Assembly (NCBI RefSeq): GCF_040718835.1
Contig: NZ_JBFEFG010000280.1
Coordinates: 124,001-188,000 of the forward strand
Reading direction: 5' to 3'
Origin: Bremerella sp. JC817
GTDB lineage: Bacteria > Planctomycetota > Planctomycetia > Pirellulales > Pirellulaceae
Length of the DNA stretch: 64,000 bases
The translations under genes were made by a program, and so were the position numbers. The notes under the pieces are model-generated. The model had not been told where the DNA came from and searched no databases. It saw only the letters and a list, made by a program, of their open reading frames with translations. Positions 8,145 to 16,562 of the stretch are shown piece by piece (position 1 is the first letter of the stretch; each line of letters begins with the position of its first letter).

Positions 8145-10329
8145 GCGTCGCTTTCTGCGGAGCAATCCGCTTGTAGCCACCTTCCAGCCAACGCGGCACG
8201 TCGCTTTTGTAATACCACGAAAAGCGACTCTCGCTTGGCCCGCCTGGCAAGTTCGTCCAGGCCTCTTCCTTCGCCATGTCGGTCACCAGGTGATAACTTG
8301 GGGCGAAGGTCGACTCGCGTGTCGCTGTCTGCAGCACATGCCCTTGAAACACCGTGGCATGGCAACCAGGCATCGCATATTGCGGACTGTCGAAACCAAG
8401 CAGCCGCCCCACGTGCCCGCCACCAAAGAAGCGATCGGTAAAATGGAAGCTGTTGAACTGGCCCCAGGTCGTCTCCTTTTCGAGCAGCACCTTTTTCCCC
8501 GCCGTATGGATCATTTCGCCTTTGTCACGCGACTGCCACCACAGTGACAGGTCCTTCTTCAAGATCGCATCGCAGGCCGCGATGATCATGCTCGAGAAAC
8601 CTGCACGTGTCACCAGGTACAACGTTCGGCGCGGGCCCATGCCTCGCTCATGCCCAAAGATCTCGAGCAAGGTGTTGCGATAGAATCGCTGAAAGGCGAC
8701 CGCTTCAGTGCTCGCTGGATCGTAGCGGAAGTCCCAGCCTTTCAGCCTTTCCTTCAGTTCATCCGGCGCGAAAGGGAGCAGTATCGGCAGGATCTCGCGG
8801 GCTTGAATGCTCAGCAGGTCGTACTGCAGTTGCTGCATATCGGTGACCGTGATCTGCTCCATCTCGTTCAGCCGTTCGACGATTCGCCGCTTGCGATAAT
8901 CTGGCAACGTCTGGCTGACCAGCTTCGGATGATCTGGCTGATTGATGTCTTCGTTGGCGGTCGCGATGTAGCCACACTCCGGGTTATAAATTCGCGGCAA
9001 CTGGTCGATCCCGATCGAACCTTGCCAATGATTCCGCGCGTCCCACGCTGCCACCGGGCCCAGCCCGGATACATCGTGTCGCCGCCGTGGGAATCGCCCG
9101 TTCCCTTGCAGGCCGATATTGCCATACACATCGCTAACCACCCAGCACAAGGTTGGTTGCGGGCAATGCTTGGCGACATCTAAACCCTCGGCCGTACTCT
9201 CGGCCCGGAGCATCTGCAGCCACGAGGCGATTGCCATCCCTGAGCGTGCCTGCGTCCCGGTCCAGGCCAGCGAGAAGTAGTAGCCATCGCCGAACTGCTC
9301 TGGGTCGACTTCCAGAACGCCTTGCGGATTCTCGAACACCCGCATCATCGTCGCAGGCTTTCCTTTACAGCCAATCGCTTCTTCGCGGACGTGATAGTCG
9401 AACCAATCTTCGTCGCGGCGATACTGCCAGTTGCCTTCTTCCGACTTGCGAACGTCCTCGATGAAAAAGTCGGTCGTGTCCCCCTTCATGTAGGTGACAC
9501 CCCAGCTAATTTTTTTGGTCCGCCCCACGGCAAACAATGGACACCCGGGCAGGGTCGCTCCCATCGCGAAGTTATCGTCCCACTTCAAGACCGCCTCGTA
9601 CCAGATGGCAGGCAGGCGGTTCGTCTCCAGATGCGGGTCGGAGCAAAGGATCGGAGCCCCCGACTTCGACTTGGCTGGCCCCACCACCCAGGCATTGCTG
9701 CCCGCCAGTCGTGGCAGGTCCATCAGCACTTCCAACGCTTCGTCCGACATCCGCCGCACGTTGTGGACTTGGCGAACAAGATCGAAATCGACATGTTCGA
9801 GCCGGCCGGGAAAGAGCTCGCGCAGGGCGTCTTCGTCGCCGCCAGCTTGAATCAGTTCGATCACAATGCGTTCGTTTTCCAACTGACTCACCGCCAGGCC
9901 ACCAAAGCTCAGCAGATTGCCGATGTAGAGCACCGAGACCGGATCCCAAGGGGTTGCCTCAAAGCCCGTTGCCCACATTGGTAGAGTGTGCCCGATCGCC
10001 TTCATCCCGTCGTTCACACCGGTGCAATAGTGGTGCACTTCGTGCTGGATGTCTTCGGGCCAATACTCCATCTCGTGCGGCTGATTGCGATGCAAACCGA
10101 CGCGGCGAAAGAAGCGATCGGTTTCCAGCAGTTCGTCGCGGGGAGCAATCGCCTGGGCTGCTTGCCCGGAGGCAACTGCCCGGGCGAATAGAATCTGCGT
10201 CAGACGATCGGTCGCATGCATATAGCCGAGGCCATAGAGCGCATCGTCGCGAGATTTGGCGTTGATATGCGGAACACCAGCGTCGTCGCGCTGGATCGTG
10301 ATGTCACGCGTAAGACGGGGAAATTCCAT
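8095..10329 (-). CDS. Penicillin acylase family Ntn-hydrolase
   Basis: A 744-residue protein of the penicillin amidase family, N-terminal-nucleophile hydrolases that self-cleave and hydrolyse amides such as acyl side chains or acyl-homoserine lactones. Residues 1-210 match the alpha chain (RDDAGVPHINAKSRDDALYGLGYMHATDRL), and the nucleophile is Ser211 in GSNAWVVGP, with SDPHLE and YGNIGLQGNG following. Family members are usually exported, but this one has no signal peptide, and a TAA lies in frame nine bases before the ATG, so no longer start exists. Substrate unknown. Divergent from the ABC operon. Confidence 0.88.
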   Translation of the reverse strand: MEFPRLTRDITIQRDDAGVPHINAKSRDDALYGLGYMHATDRLTQILFARAVASGQAAQAIAPRDELLETDRFFRRVGLHRNQPHEMEYWPEDIQHEVHHYCTGVNDGMKAIGHTLPMWATGFEATPWDPVSVLYIGNLLSFGGLAVSQLENERIVIELIQAGGDEDALRELFPGRLEHVDFDLVRQVHNVRRMSDEALEVLMDLPRLAGSNAWVVGPAKSKSGAPILCSDPHLETNRLPAIWYEAVLKWDDNFAMGATLPGCPLFAVGRTKKISWGVTYMKGDTTDFFIEDVRKSEEGNWQYRRDEDWFDYHVREEAIGCKGKPATMMRVFENPQGVLEVDPEQFGDGYYFSLAWTGTQARSGMAIASWLQMLRAESTAEGLDVAKHCPQPTLCWVVSDVYGNIGLQGNGRFPRRRHDVSGLGPVAAWDARNHWQGSIGIDQLPRIYNPECGYIATANEDINQPDHPKLVSQTLPDYRKRRIVERLNEMEQITVTDMQQLQYDLLSIQAREILPILLPFAPDELKERLKGWDFRYDPASTEAVAFQRFYRNTLLEIFGHERGMGPRRTLYLVTRAGFSSMIIAACDAILKKDLSLWWQSRDKGEMIHTAGKKVLLEKETTWGQFNSFHFTDRFFGGGHVGRLLGFDSPQYAMPGCHATVFQGHVLQTATRESTFAPSYHLVTDMAKEEAWTNLPGGPSESRFSWYYKSDVPRWLEGGYKRIAPQKATPTESSPPKELPEKPLP

Positions 10330-10648
10330 ACGGTGTTAAGTCCTGTCGGCTGACCAGGTCTGTCGTCGCGTCAAAGTTGTTGAAACCCAAGGGACCATAC
10401 TGTCATCGTAGCATTGTTCCTGGTCTTGTTTTATCGCCATGCGACCAATGGGGCGTCGTAGAAGCAATCGTACGGGGGCGTCTGGTTCCCTTGAAGGTTA
10501 AATTCCTTCGGGTAGCCCTCTTCTCGCGAACCGAGGGGACACAAAAGGGCCGTTTATCAGTTAACATCGGCATAATCCACCAGTCGTTGCCACCCGATCG
10601 GCTCGAAAACCAGCTTCCCACTCTCGGAAATTTACGGCAATTCGCGAC
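10330..10648. other. Intergenic region between divergent genes
   Basis: About 319 bases between the acylase gene and the sugar-transport operon, so it should hold the promoters of both. I see no convincing -35/-10 pair, hairpin or small gene in it. Confidence 0.4.
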
Positions 10649-11656
10649 TTGCAACAGCGTTTCAACAGCACGGACACGACGGCAAAGCCATCGCAGCATC
10701 GGCGGCGATGGCTGGGGTCATGGCTAACGGCCGTTAGCTTCGCCAGTCCATGGCTAGTGGGACTGGTCGCGCTGTTCATTTATCCATTCCTGGTATCGCT
10801 GTACTGGAGCTTCTGCGAATACGACCTGATTAACCCGCCTCGGTTTGTCGGGATGCAGAACTATCAGCAGTTGGCCAACGAGTTCGCCACAGGAACCGGT
10901 ATCGCCACGGCCCTTTGGAACACCGGCTACTACGCCTTACTTTCGGTACCGCTGTCGATTGTTCTGGGGGTCGGCCTGGCGACCCTCCTGTCGTGCGATG
11001 TTCGCGGACAATCGATCTTCCGCACGCTGTTCTACTTGCCATCGGTGATCCCGGTCGTCGCTACCAGCATCTTATGGATGTGGCTCCTCAATCCGGCCGA
11101 CGGCCTGGTGAACTCGATCCTAGGATCGCTTGGGTTATGGCAGCCGCAGTGGTTTGCCTCGCCAGCGGAACTGGTTTCAACCCAGTCGCTGCAGGCTTCC
11201 GCTTGGGAGAACGGCTCGGCCCCAGTCGGCTCGAAGGATGCCCTGATCTTGATGAGCCTGTGGGGCATGGGCAACTTTATGGTGATCTACCTGGCCGCGA
11301 TCGGCGACATTCCGAAATCGCTGTACGAGGCCGCTCGCATCGATGGAGCTGGCCCACTTCGCCGCTTTTGGAACGTGACCCTTCCGCTGCTGACGCCGAT
11401 CATCTTCTTCAACCTGGTGATGGGACTGATTCAGTCGGTGCAAGTGTTCACGCAGATCTACATCGTCAGCGAAGGACGTGGTGCTCCGGCCGACTCGACC
11501 CTGGTGATCAGCCTGCACTTGTTCTTGAGTGCCTTCCAGCATCTGAACATGGGCTATGCGTCGGCGGTGGCCTGGCTGCTGTTCGCTTTGCTGGGCGTGG
11601 GAACCTGGTTCCTGTTTACGACCTCGAAACGCTGGGTTTACGAGGGGATTCGCTGA
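10649..11656 (+). CDS. Sugar ABC transporter permease, MalF type
   Basis: A 335-residue inner-membrane permease of the carbohydrate uptake transporter-1 family. It has about six hydrophobic helices (first at SPWLVGLVALFIYPFLVSLYW) and the cytoplasmic coupling loop EAARIDGAGPLRRFWNVTLPLL, the EAA motif that docks on the ATPase. The start is a TTG at 10649; no ATG lies early enough to keep the first helix. The stop overlaps the next start (TGATG), so translation is coupled to the binding protein gene. No ATP-binding subunit lies in the operon, so a shared MsiK-like ATPase encoded elsewhere is inferred. Confidence 0.88.
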   Translation: MQQRFNSTDTTAKPSQHRRRWLGSWLTAVSFASPWLVGLVALFIYPFLVSLYWSFCEYDLINPPRFVGMQNYQQLANEFATGTGIATALWNTGYYALLSVPLSIVLGVGLATLLSCDVRGQSIFRTLFYLPSVIPVVATSILWMWLLNPADGLVNSILGSLGLWQPQWFASPAELVSTQSLQASAWENGSAPVGSKDALILMSLWGMGNFMVIYLAAIGDIPKSLYEAARIDGAGPLRRFWNVTLPLLTPIIFFNLVMGLIQSVQVFTQIYIVSEGRGAPADSTLVISLHLFLSAFQHLNMGYASAVAWLLFALLGVGTWFLFTTSKRWVYEGIR

Positions 11657-13032
11657 TGCATCGTCGCGCCGCGTTTCGCACCATCGCCTTGGTACTCTTA
11701 ACCGCGATCCTTGCGATTGGTCTTTTGGTCACTCAGCAACTGCTCTCGAACGTCCGGCATGAAATCCCGGCCGATCGCGAAGAGGTCGTGTTCTGGCATT
11801 TCTGGGGCGGGGCAGATCGGGCCATCGTCGAAGACGTCGCCCAGCGATTCAATCAGTCGCAGGCGAAGTACTTTGTGCGACCGATCGCCATGCCCGGAAA
11901 CAACCTCGACCTGAAGTTCTTCCTGAGTGTTACCGGAGGAGATCCACCCGACCTGCTGAACATCGACGACCCGGTGATCGCCGATTGGGGGCATCGCGGG
12001 GCGATCTTAGCACTCGACGAAGTTGCCACGCCCGCGGAGATCGACGCCCTAAAAGCCTGGCTTTTCCCGGCCGCAAGGCGTTTGGTCACTTACGAAAATC
12101 GCTTGTACGGGGTGCCCAACGGTCTCGATATCCGGGCGTTGTATTACAACCAAACGTTGCTCGATCGTTACGGTCTTTCGCCCCCGCACACGATCGAAGA
12201 ACTCGACCACATCGCCACGACGATCGCTCCGCCCGACCAGGCCGAGCCGTACCAGCATCATGGATTTTTGCCTGACTCGCGGCGAATCTGGGCCTGGGGG
12301 CCGGTGTTCGGCGGGCAATTTTACGATGCCACGACGCACGAAGTGACTCTGACTTCTCCCCCCATCGAATCGGCGTTGGCCTGGATGGCCAGCTACCGAG
12401 ATCGTTATGGCCCATCCGAGATCGCTCGCTTTCGGCATGGCGATCAGTCGCTTCCCGGCAAAACGTTTCCGCTGTTCGCCGAGCGTTACGCTGTGGTGAT
12501 GGATGGTCAGTGGCGCGTGCGAGACATCCGTGCATTCCAGAAGTCGCAAGCCGAGAAGGGGGAGCCGGTGACGCAGTTCGGAGCGATCGCGTTGCCATCA
12601 CCTCCGGGCGGAAAGCAGAACGCCGGTTGGGTCAACGGAAACAACTTTGTCATTCCCCGCGGTGCGAAGTCGGCAAGCGGTGCGTGGGCGTTCATTCAGT
12701 TCTGGTGCGGTTTCGCCGGCCACGAAGCGGAAGCGGCCCGAACCTGCGTTGCCGGCGGTTGGATCCCGGTTTCTCAGCAAGTGGTCGACCAGCCTGATTT
12801 CCAGACGTTTCTGAACGACGAACCTTTGTTCCGGACGTTCATCGAACTGGCCGGCAGCGACGAGCAATACCCGGTGCCGGTGATCCCAGGGGCACCTTAT
12901 TTCAACAACGAAGTGAAGAACCTGGCCGAGAGCGCCATGGCCAGCCCGACACCACCGGACCTGAACCAGATGCTGCAAGACGCCCAGATGCGGATTCAAT
13001 CGCACATTGATCGCGCGAGGAACTCCGAATGA
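11656..13032 (+). CDS. Sugar ABC transporter substrate-binding protein
   Basis: A 458-residue family 1 extracellular solute-binding protein. An N-terminal hydrophobic segment (about 8-28) without a lipobox cysteine suggests a signal anchor or uncleaved signal. The mature part shows VVFWHFWGGADRAIVEDVAQRFN, SVTGGDPPDLLNIDD, LYGVPNGLDIRALYYNQTLLD and, late, GGWIPVSQQ, the usual landmarks of CUT1 binding proteins. The ATG overlaps the permease stop; its own stop overlaps the next ATG (ATGA), so all three genes are coupled. The sugar cannot be named. The frame is open upstream inside the permease gene, but that part is a shadow. Confidence 0.87.
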   Translation: MHRRAAFRTIALVLLTAILAIGLLVTQQLLSNVRHEIPADREEVVFWHFWGGADRAIVEDVAQRFNQSQAKYFVRPIAMPGNNLDLKFFLSVTGGDPPDLLNIDDPVIADWGHRGAILALDEVATPAEIDALKAWLFPAARRLVTYENRLYGVPNGLDIRALYYNQTLLDRYGLSPPHTIEELDHIATTIAPPDQAEPYQHHGFLPDSRRIWAWGPVFGGQFYDATTHEVTLTSPPIESALAWMASYRDRYGPSEIARFRHGDQSLPGKTFPLFAERYAVVMDGQWRVRDIRAFQKSQAEKGEPVTQFGAIALPSPPGGKQNAGWVNGNNFVIPRGAKSASGAWAFIQFWCGFAGHEAEAARTCVAGGWIPVSQQVVDQPDFQTFLNDEPLFRTFIELAGSDEQYPVPVIPGAPYFNNEVKNLAESAMASPTPPDLNQMLQDAQMRIQSHIDRARNSE

Positions 13033-13850
13033 ATCGCCTGCAGAAATCGACCATCTATTGCCTGTTGATATTCTTCGTGGCGATCTACAGTATGCCGCTG
13101 CTAGTGATGGTCTCTGGTTCATTGAAGTCGCCATCGGAGATTCAAGCAGACCCGAACGGCTTGATACCGGAATCGTGGCAATGGCAAAACTATGTCGCCG
13201 CGATCGGGGCGATGCCGTTCTGGCAGTACCTTGCCAATACGCTGGTACTTTGCATCGGGTCGGTTGCCGGCACCGTTATCTCGTGCTCGATGGCGGCGTA
13301 CGCGTTTGCCAAGCTGAAGTGGTGGGGACGGGATCGGCTGTTTGCCGTGCTGATCGGGACGATGCTGCTGCCGTGGCACGTGACGATGATCCCGCGATTC
13401 CTGCTGCTACGCGAGATCGGACTCTACAACAGCCTCGGGGCGTTGATCCTGCCGACGTTTCTGGGAGATGCTTTCTCGATCTTCCTGCTGCGGCAGTTCT
13501 TCCGAACGATCCCGGAAGATATCAGCGAGGCAGCCCGGATCGATGGCCTGGGCGAGTGGGGAATCTATTGGCGAGTGATTCTGCCGATGTCGATTCCGGC
13601 CCTGGTGACGGTCGGTTTGTTCCAGTTCGTCGCCTCATGGAACGATTTCAGCGGACCGCTATTGTTCTTGAGCAACAAAGACAAGTTCCCGCTCGCGTAT
13701 GGGCTGGAACAGTTCGTCAGCAGCTACGCCGACCAGACGCACCTATTGCTGGCGGCGGCAACGCTTTTCACGCTGCCGATCGTGGTACTGTTCTTCTTTG
13801 CACAGAAGACGTTTTTGAAGGGTATCGCCACCACCGGGCTAAAAGACTAG
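13029..13850 (+). CDS. Sugar ABC transporter permease, MalG type
   Basis: A 273-residue permease, the second membrane half of the carbohydrate importer. It has six helices, a first periplasmic segment KSPSEIQADPNGLIPESWQWQNY typical of the MalG branch, and the EAA coupling loop EAARIDGLGEWGIYWRVILPMS. The ATG overlaps the preceding stop by four bases. It is the last gene of the operon; a perfect hairpin follows at 13879-13909. Confidence 0.9.
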   Translation: MNRLQKSTIYCLLIFFVAIYSMPLLVMVSGSLKSPSEIQADPNGLIPESWQWQNYVAAIGAMPFWQYLANTLVLCIGSVAGTVISCSMAAYAFAKLKWWGRDRLFAVLIGTMLLPWHVTMIPRFLLLREIGLYNSLGALILPTFLGDAFSIFLLRQFFRTIPEDISEAARIDGLGEWGIYWRVILPMSIPALVTVGLFQFVASWNDFSGPLLFLSNKDKFPLAYGLEQFVSSYADQTHLLLAAATLFTLPIVVLFFFAQKTFLKGIATTGLKD

Positions 13851-13878
13851 CCGGAATTTTCAGCGCGCAGAAGCAAAT

Positions 13879-13909
13879 GCCGTCGCCTGACATTTCGAGA
13901 GGCGACGGC
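13879..13909. terminator. Hairpin between convergent genes, likely terminator
   Basis: A perfect ten-base-pair inverted repeat, GCCGTCGCCT and AGGCGACGGC, with an 11-base loop. It lies between the end of the sugar-transport operon on the plus strand and the end of the 29-residue protein gene on the minus strand, the place for a shared terminator. There is no strong T-run on either side, so the mode of termination is uncertain. Confidence 0.55.
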
Positions 13910-13966
13910 GGCGCTGTTTGAGGAGGGCAGACCAAGGGGAGCCGATCTTACGATCGCTCGCCGCAA

Positions 13967-14056
13967 TTACTTCTTGCGATGACGGATCTTAGCACGCATA
14001 CGGCGTTTTTTGCGTCCAATCTTCCGTCGACCCTTACCGGTTTTCTTCGTTCCCAC
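13967..14056 (-). CDS. 29-residue highly basic protein, ribosomal-protein-like
   Basis: A tiny gene starting with GTG at 14056, giving a 29-residue protein, MGTKKTGKGRRKIGRKKRRM and a short tail ending IRHRKK. About 60 percent of residues are Lys or Arg. GGAGAA lies four bases before the GTG, a good ribosome-binding site that fixes the start. The pattern resembles the AURKAIP1/COX24-type tiny basic proteins (bS22/bL37 class) that sit on bacterial ribosomes. I infer an accessory ribosomal protein; an RNA-binding role is possible too. It lies about 140 bases beyond the end of no other plus gene and converges with the sugar operon; it is downstream of, and separate from, the MMPL gene. Confidence 0.72.
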   Translation of the reverse strand: MGTKKTGKGRRKIGRKKRRMRAKIRHRKK

Positions 14057-14196
14057 GAAATTCTCCGTATCGCTTCCGCTGTACTAATTGATATTGAAAT
14101 CCCCCTGAAGGGGAAAGCTATTCAGGTGGAAACGTCGCATTCTACCAGAGAGACGCCATCATTGACAAGGAACCCACCCAGAGGTTTGCGGTCGAT

Positions 14197-16455
14197 CTAG
14201 GCAGAGTCTTTCCCCAGGACGAATAGCTTGATCAACAAAGGCAGAATAATCAGGTTGCCCGCCAACGCCCCAAGCATGGTCAGCCCCACCAGCACGCCGA
14301 AGTAAATCGTTGGTACGAAATCACTAACGCACAGGATGCTAAACCCGGCAATCAAGGCAAAGGTGGCAAATATGACCGCTTTGCCCACGCTCTGCTGTAC
14401 CTCGACCAGGGCAGCTGAAGGAGCGTTGCCGGCGGCAAGACTTCGCTGGAATCCATAGATATAGTGAATCGACGCATCGACACCGAGCCCCATCGAGACC
14501 GCCGCGATCATCGCCGCCCCCATGTTGATATGATAGCCCAGCAGCCCAAACGCGCCGGTCACCATCAAGATGGGCAAGATATTGGGGATGAGCGCCAACA
14601 AGGCAAGCTTCAAACTGCGGAAGGCTAAGGACATCGTCAGCCCGATTCCCACGATGGCCAGCCCAAACGATCGCCACTGATCCCGGATCAGGCTATCGAT
14701 CAAATGCGTCAGCAGCACAAAGAACCCGCTGACAATGGGCGGATGGTTTTCGTACTTCGCGTCGGGCTCGGCCGCGGCCAGCTTTTTCTGGTGATACTCT
14801 TCGACGATGCGATGGACCGCGTCGATCGCTTTCTTTTTGGTCTCGGCGTCCTGGCGTTCTTTCGACAGAAGCATGATCCGGAACCAATACTGGTCCGGGT
14901 TCTGTTCATCTTCCGAGTACAGCGAGTCGAGCGTCTCCGGCATTTGCGACCGCAACGACTTCATGCCGATATTCATCAGGGCGAACTTCGGCATGAAGCT
15001 CAGTCCCTTCTTGTCGGATGATTCGATCATCGCCGAGATCACGTCCGCCAGGCTCAGCACTTTCTCCAGTTCAGGTACTTCCTCGCGCAGCTTGTTCTCC
15101 AAGGCGCGGATCTCTTGGATGTATTCCCAGGTCAGGTGATTGGGCGCCGGCACCGCGACATCCCAGACGCCAGCTCCACCCAGGCGATCTTCGACGAAGG
15201 CATAGGCCTGCACGATTGGCGTGGTATCGCGGAAGTTCTTGGTGAAGTCGCTTTCGACCTTCAGCCGCGTCCCACCCCACATCGAAATTGCAAACGCAGC
15301 CAGAATAATTGCGCTGATCAGGACCGGGCGTTTAACGATCGAATCGACCGTTCGCGACAGTCCGTTCCCCAGCTTCTCGTCCCCCCACGGTTTCGCCGGA
15401 TCGACCGCGAAAGGACTGCCCAGCAGCACCAAGCCAGGCAAGAAGACCAACACCGCCGGCAAGACCAGGATCGCACCGACCGCCATCATGATGCCGAAGT
15501 CGTGAACCGGACCAACGTTCGTGATCAGCAGGGCCGAGAAGCCGACCGCGTCGGTGGCACACGCCCAGAAGACCGGGGCCAACAAGTACTGCGAAGCGGA
15601 GGCCAAGGCTTCTTTCGGTTCTTGGCCTGCATCGCGGCACTCGCGAAACCGCAGGATGTAATGCACCACCGTCGCCACGCCGATCACCGTAACGATCGCC
15701 GTCAGCATCGAGCTCACCATGCTCAGCTGCATGCCACTTAATGCCAACGCGGCGTGAGTCCATTGCAGCGTGACTTGAACGACGACGATTGCGATCACCA
15801 TCCAGCGAAGACTACGAAATACCAGCAGGATGACGCATGCCAACAATATCGAAGTCGCCCAGCCGAGTCGCGCCCCATCTTCTTCGACGTATTGGAAGCC
15901 ATCGACCACCATCACAGGCTCGCCGGTAACCATCCCTCCGGGCAGTTCCGCGAAGATCGCTCGCAGCTTGCGAATCAGTTCCGCTCGGTCGACCTCGGTT
16001 TCATCTTTGGGGGTCAATTGGATCGGTAACGCGACGATCGTTCCTTCGTCGTTGTGGGTATAGCCAGCGAAGAGCCTCTTCAATTGATCGCCGGCGTCAG
16101 AGTCGGGATCGATGACGAAGTCGCGGGTCAACTCTCGGTCGAGCGACAGAACTTCGCGAATCCCGTCGAGCTTTTCGATCTGCAGACGAACCTCGTGAAC
16201 GCGGTCGAGGCCGCTGCCATCGGCGTTGAAGAGCTCGGGGTCCTGGTAAACCCCCATGATCACTTCGTTTCCGCCGAAGATGCGATTGAACCGCTTATGC
16301 GATTCGATCAGCGGATCGTCGGCGGCGAACATGTTCTCGATCGAGCGATCAAAAGAGAGGTCATGTCCGAGAAACACAGCCCCAACGGTCAGCATAATAC
16401 CAACCAATAACAGGGGCCAACGCAGAGCGATCCATTTCTCGAACAAGCTTTTCAC
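14197..16455 (-). CDS. MMPL/RND-family transporter
   Basis: A 752-residue inner-membrane protein with the RND two-repeat layout: a first helix near 12-32, a large periplasmic loop, a group of five to six helices from about 205 to 350, a helix near 370-390, a second periplasmic loop, and a final helix group from about 610 on. The motif GLGVDASIHYIYGF in the second half and VIGVATVVHYILRF in the first are the conserved helix-4 segments of MMPL proteins (the second has the GxxxD, the first lacks the Asp). Such proteins move hydrophobic lipids or drugs, for example hopanoids by HpnN; the cargo here is unknown. Confidence 0.88.
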   Translation of the reverse strand: MKSLFEKWIALRWPLLLVGIMLTVGAVFLGHDLSFDRSIENMFAADDPLIESHKRFNRIFGGNEVIMGVYQDPELFNADGSGLDRVHEVRLQIEKLDGIREVLSLDRELTRDFVIDPDSDAGDQLKRLFAGYTHNDEGTIVALPIQLTPKDETEVDRAELIRKLRAIFAELPGGMVTGEPVMVVDGFQYVEEDGARLGWATSILLACVILLVFRSLRWMVIAIVVVQVTLQWTHAALALSGMQLSMVSSMLTAIVTVIGVATVVHYILRFRECRDAGQEPKEALASASQYLLAPVFWACATDAVGFSALLITNVGPVHDFGIMMAVGAILVLPAVLVFLPGLVLLGSPFAVDPAKPWGDEKLGNGLSRTVDSIVKRPVLISAIILAAFAISMWGGTRLKVESDFTKNFRDTTPIVQAYAFVEDRLGGAGVWDVAVPAPNHLTWEYIQEIRALENKLREEVPELEKVLSLADVISAMIESSDKKGLSFMPKFALMNIGMKSLRSQMPETLDSLYSEDEQNPDQYWFRIMLLSKERQDAETKKKAIDAVHRIVEEYHQKKLAAAEPDAKYENHPPIVSGFFVLLTHLIDSLIRDQWRSFGLAIVGIGLTMSLAFRSLKLALLALIPNILPILMVTGAFGLLGYHINMGAAMIAAVSMGLGVDASIHYIYGFQRSLAAGNAPSAALVEVQQSVGKAVIFATFALIAGFSILCVSDFVPTIYFGVLVGLTMLGALAGNLIILPLLIKLFVLGKDSA

Positions 16456-16562
16456 TACGAATCCTTACCTAGGGCGGTTGTCGTCACCGGGGTGAAACGT
16501 CTGGTATATTCTACGAAGTCCCCCTTTTCATACGAGTCGGCTTCTTCTGATCGGTCTGCACG

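Noticed and set aside
10915..11655. Upstream extension of the binding-protein frame
   Set aside because: Overlaps the permease gene in another frame; the true start overlaps the permease stop.
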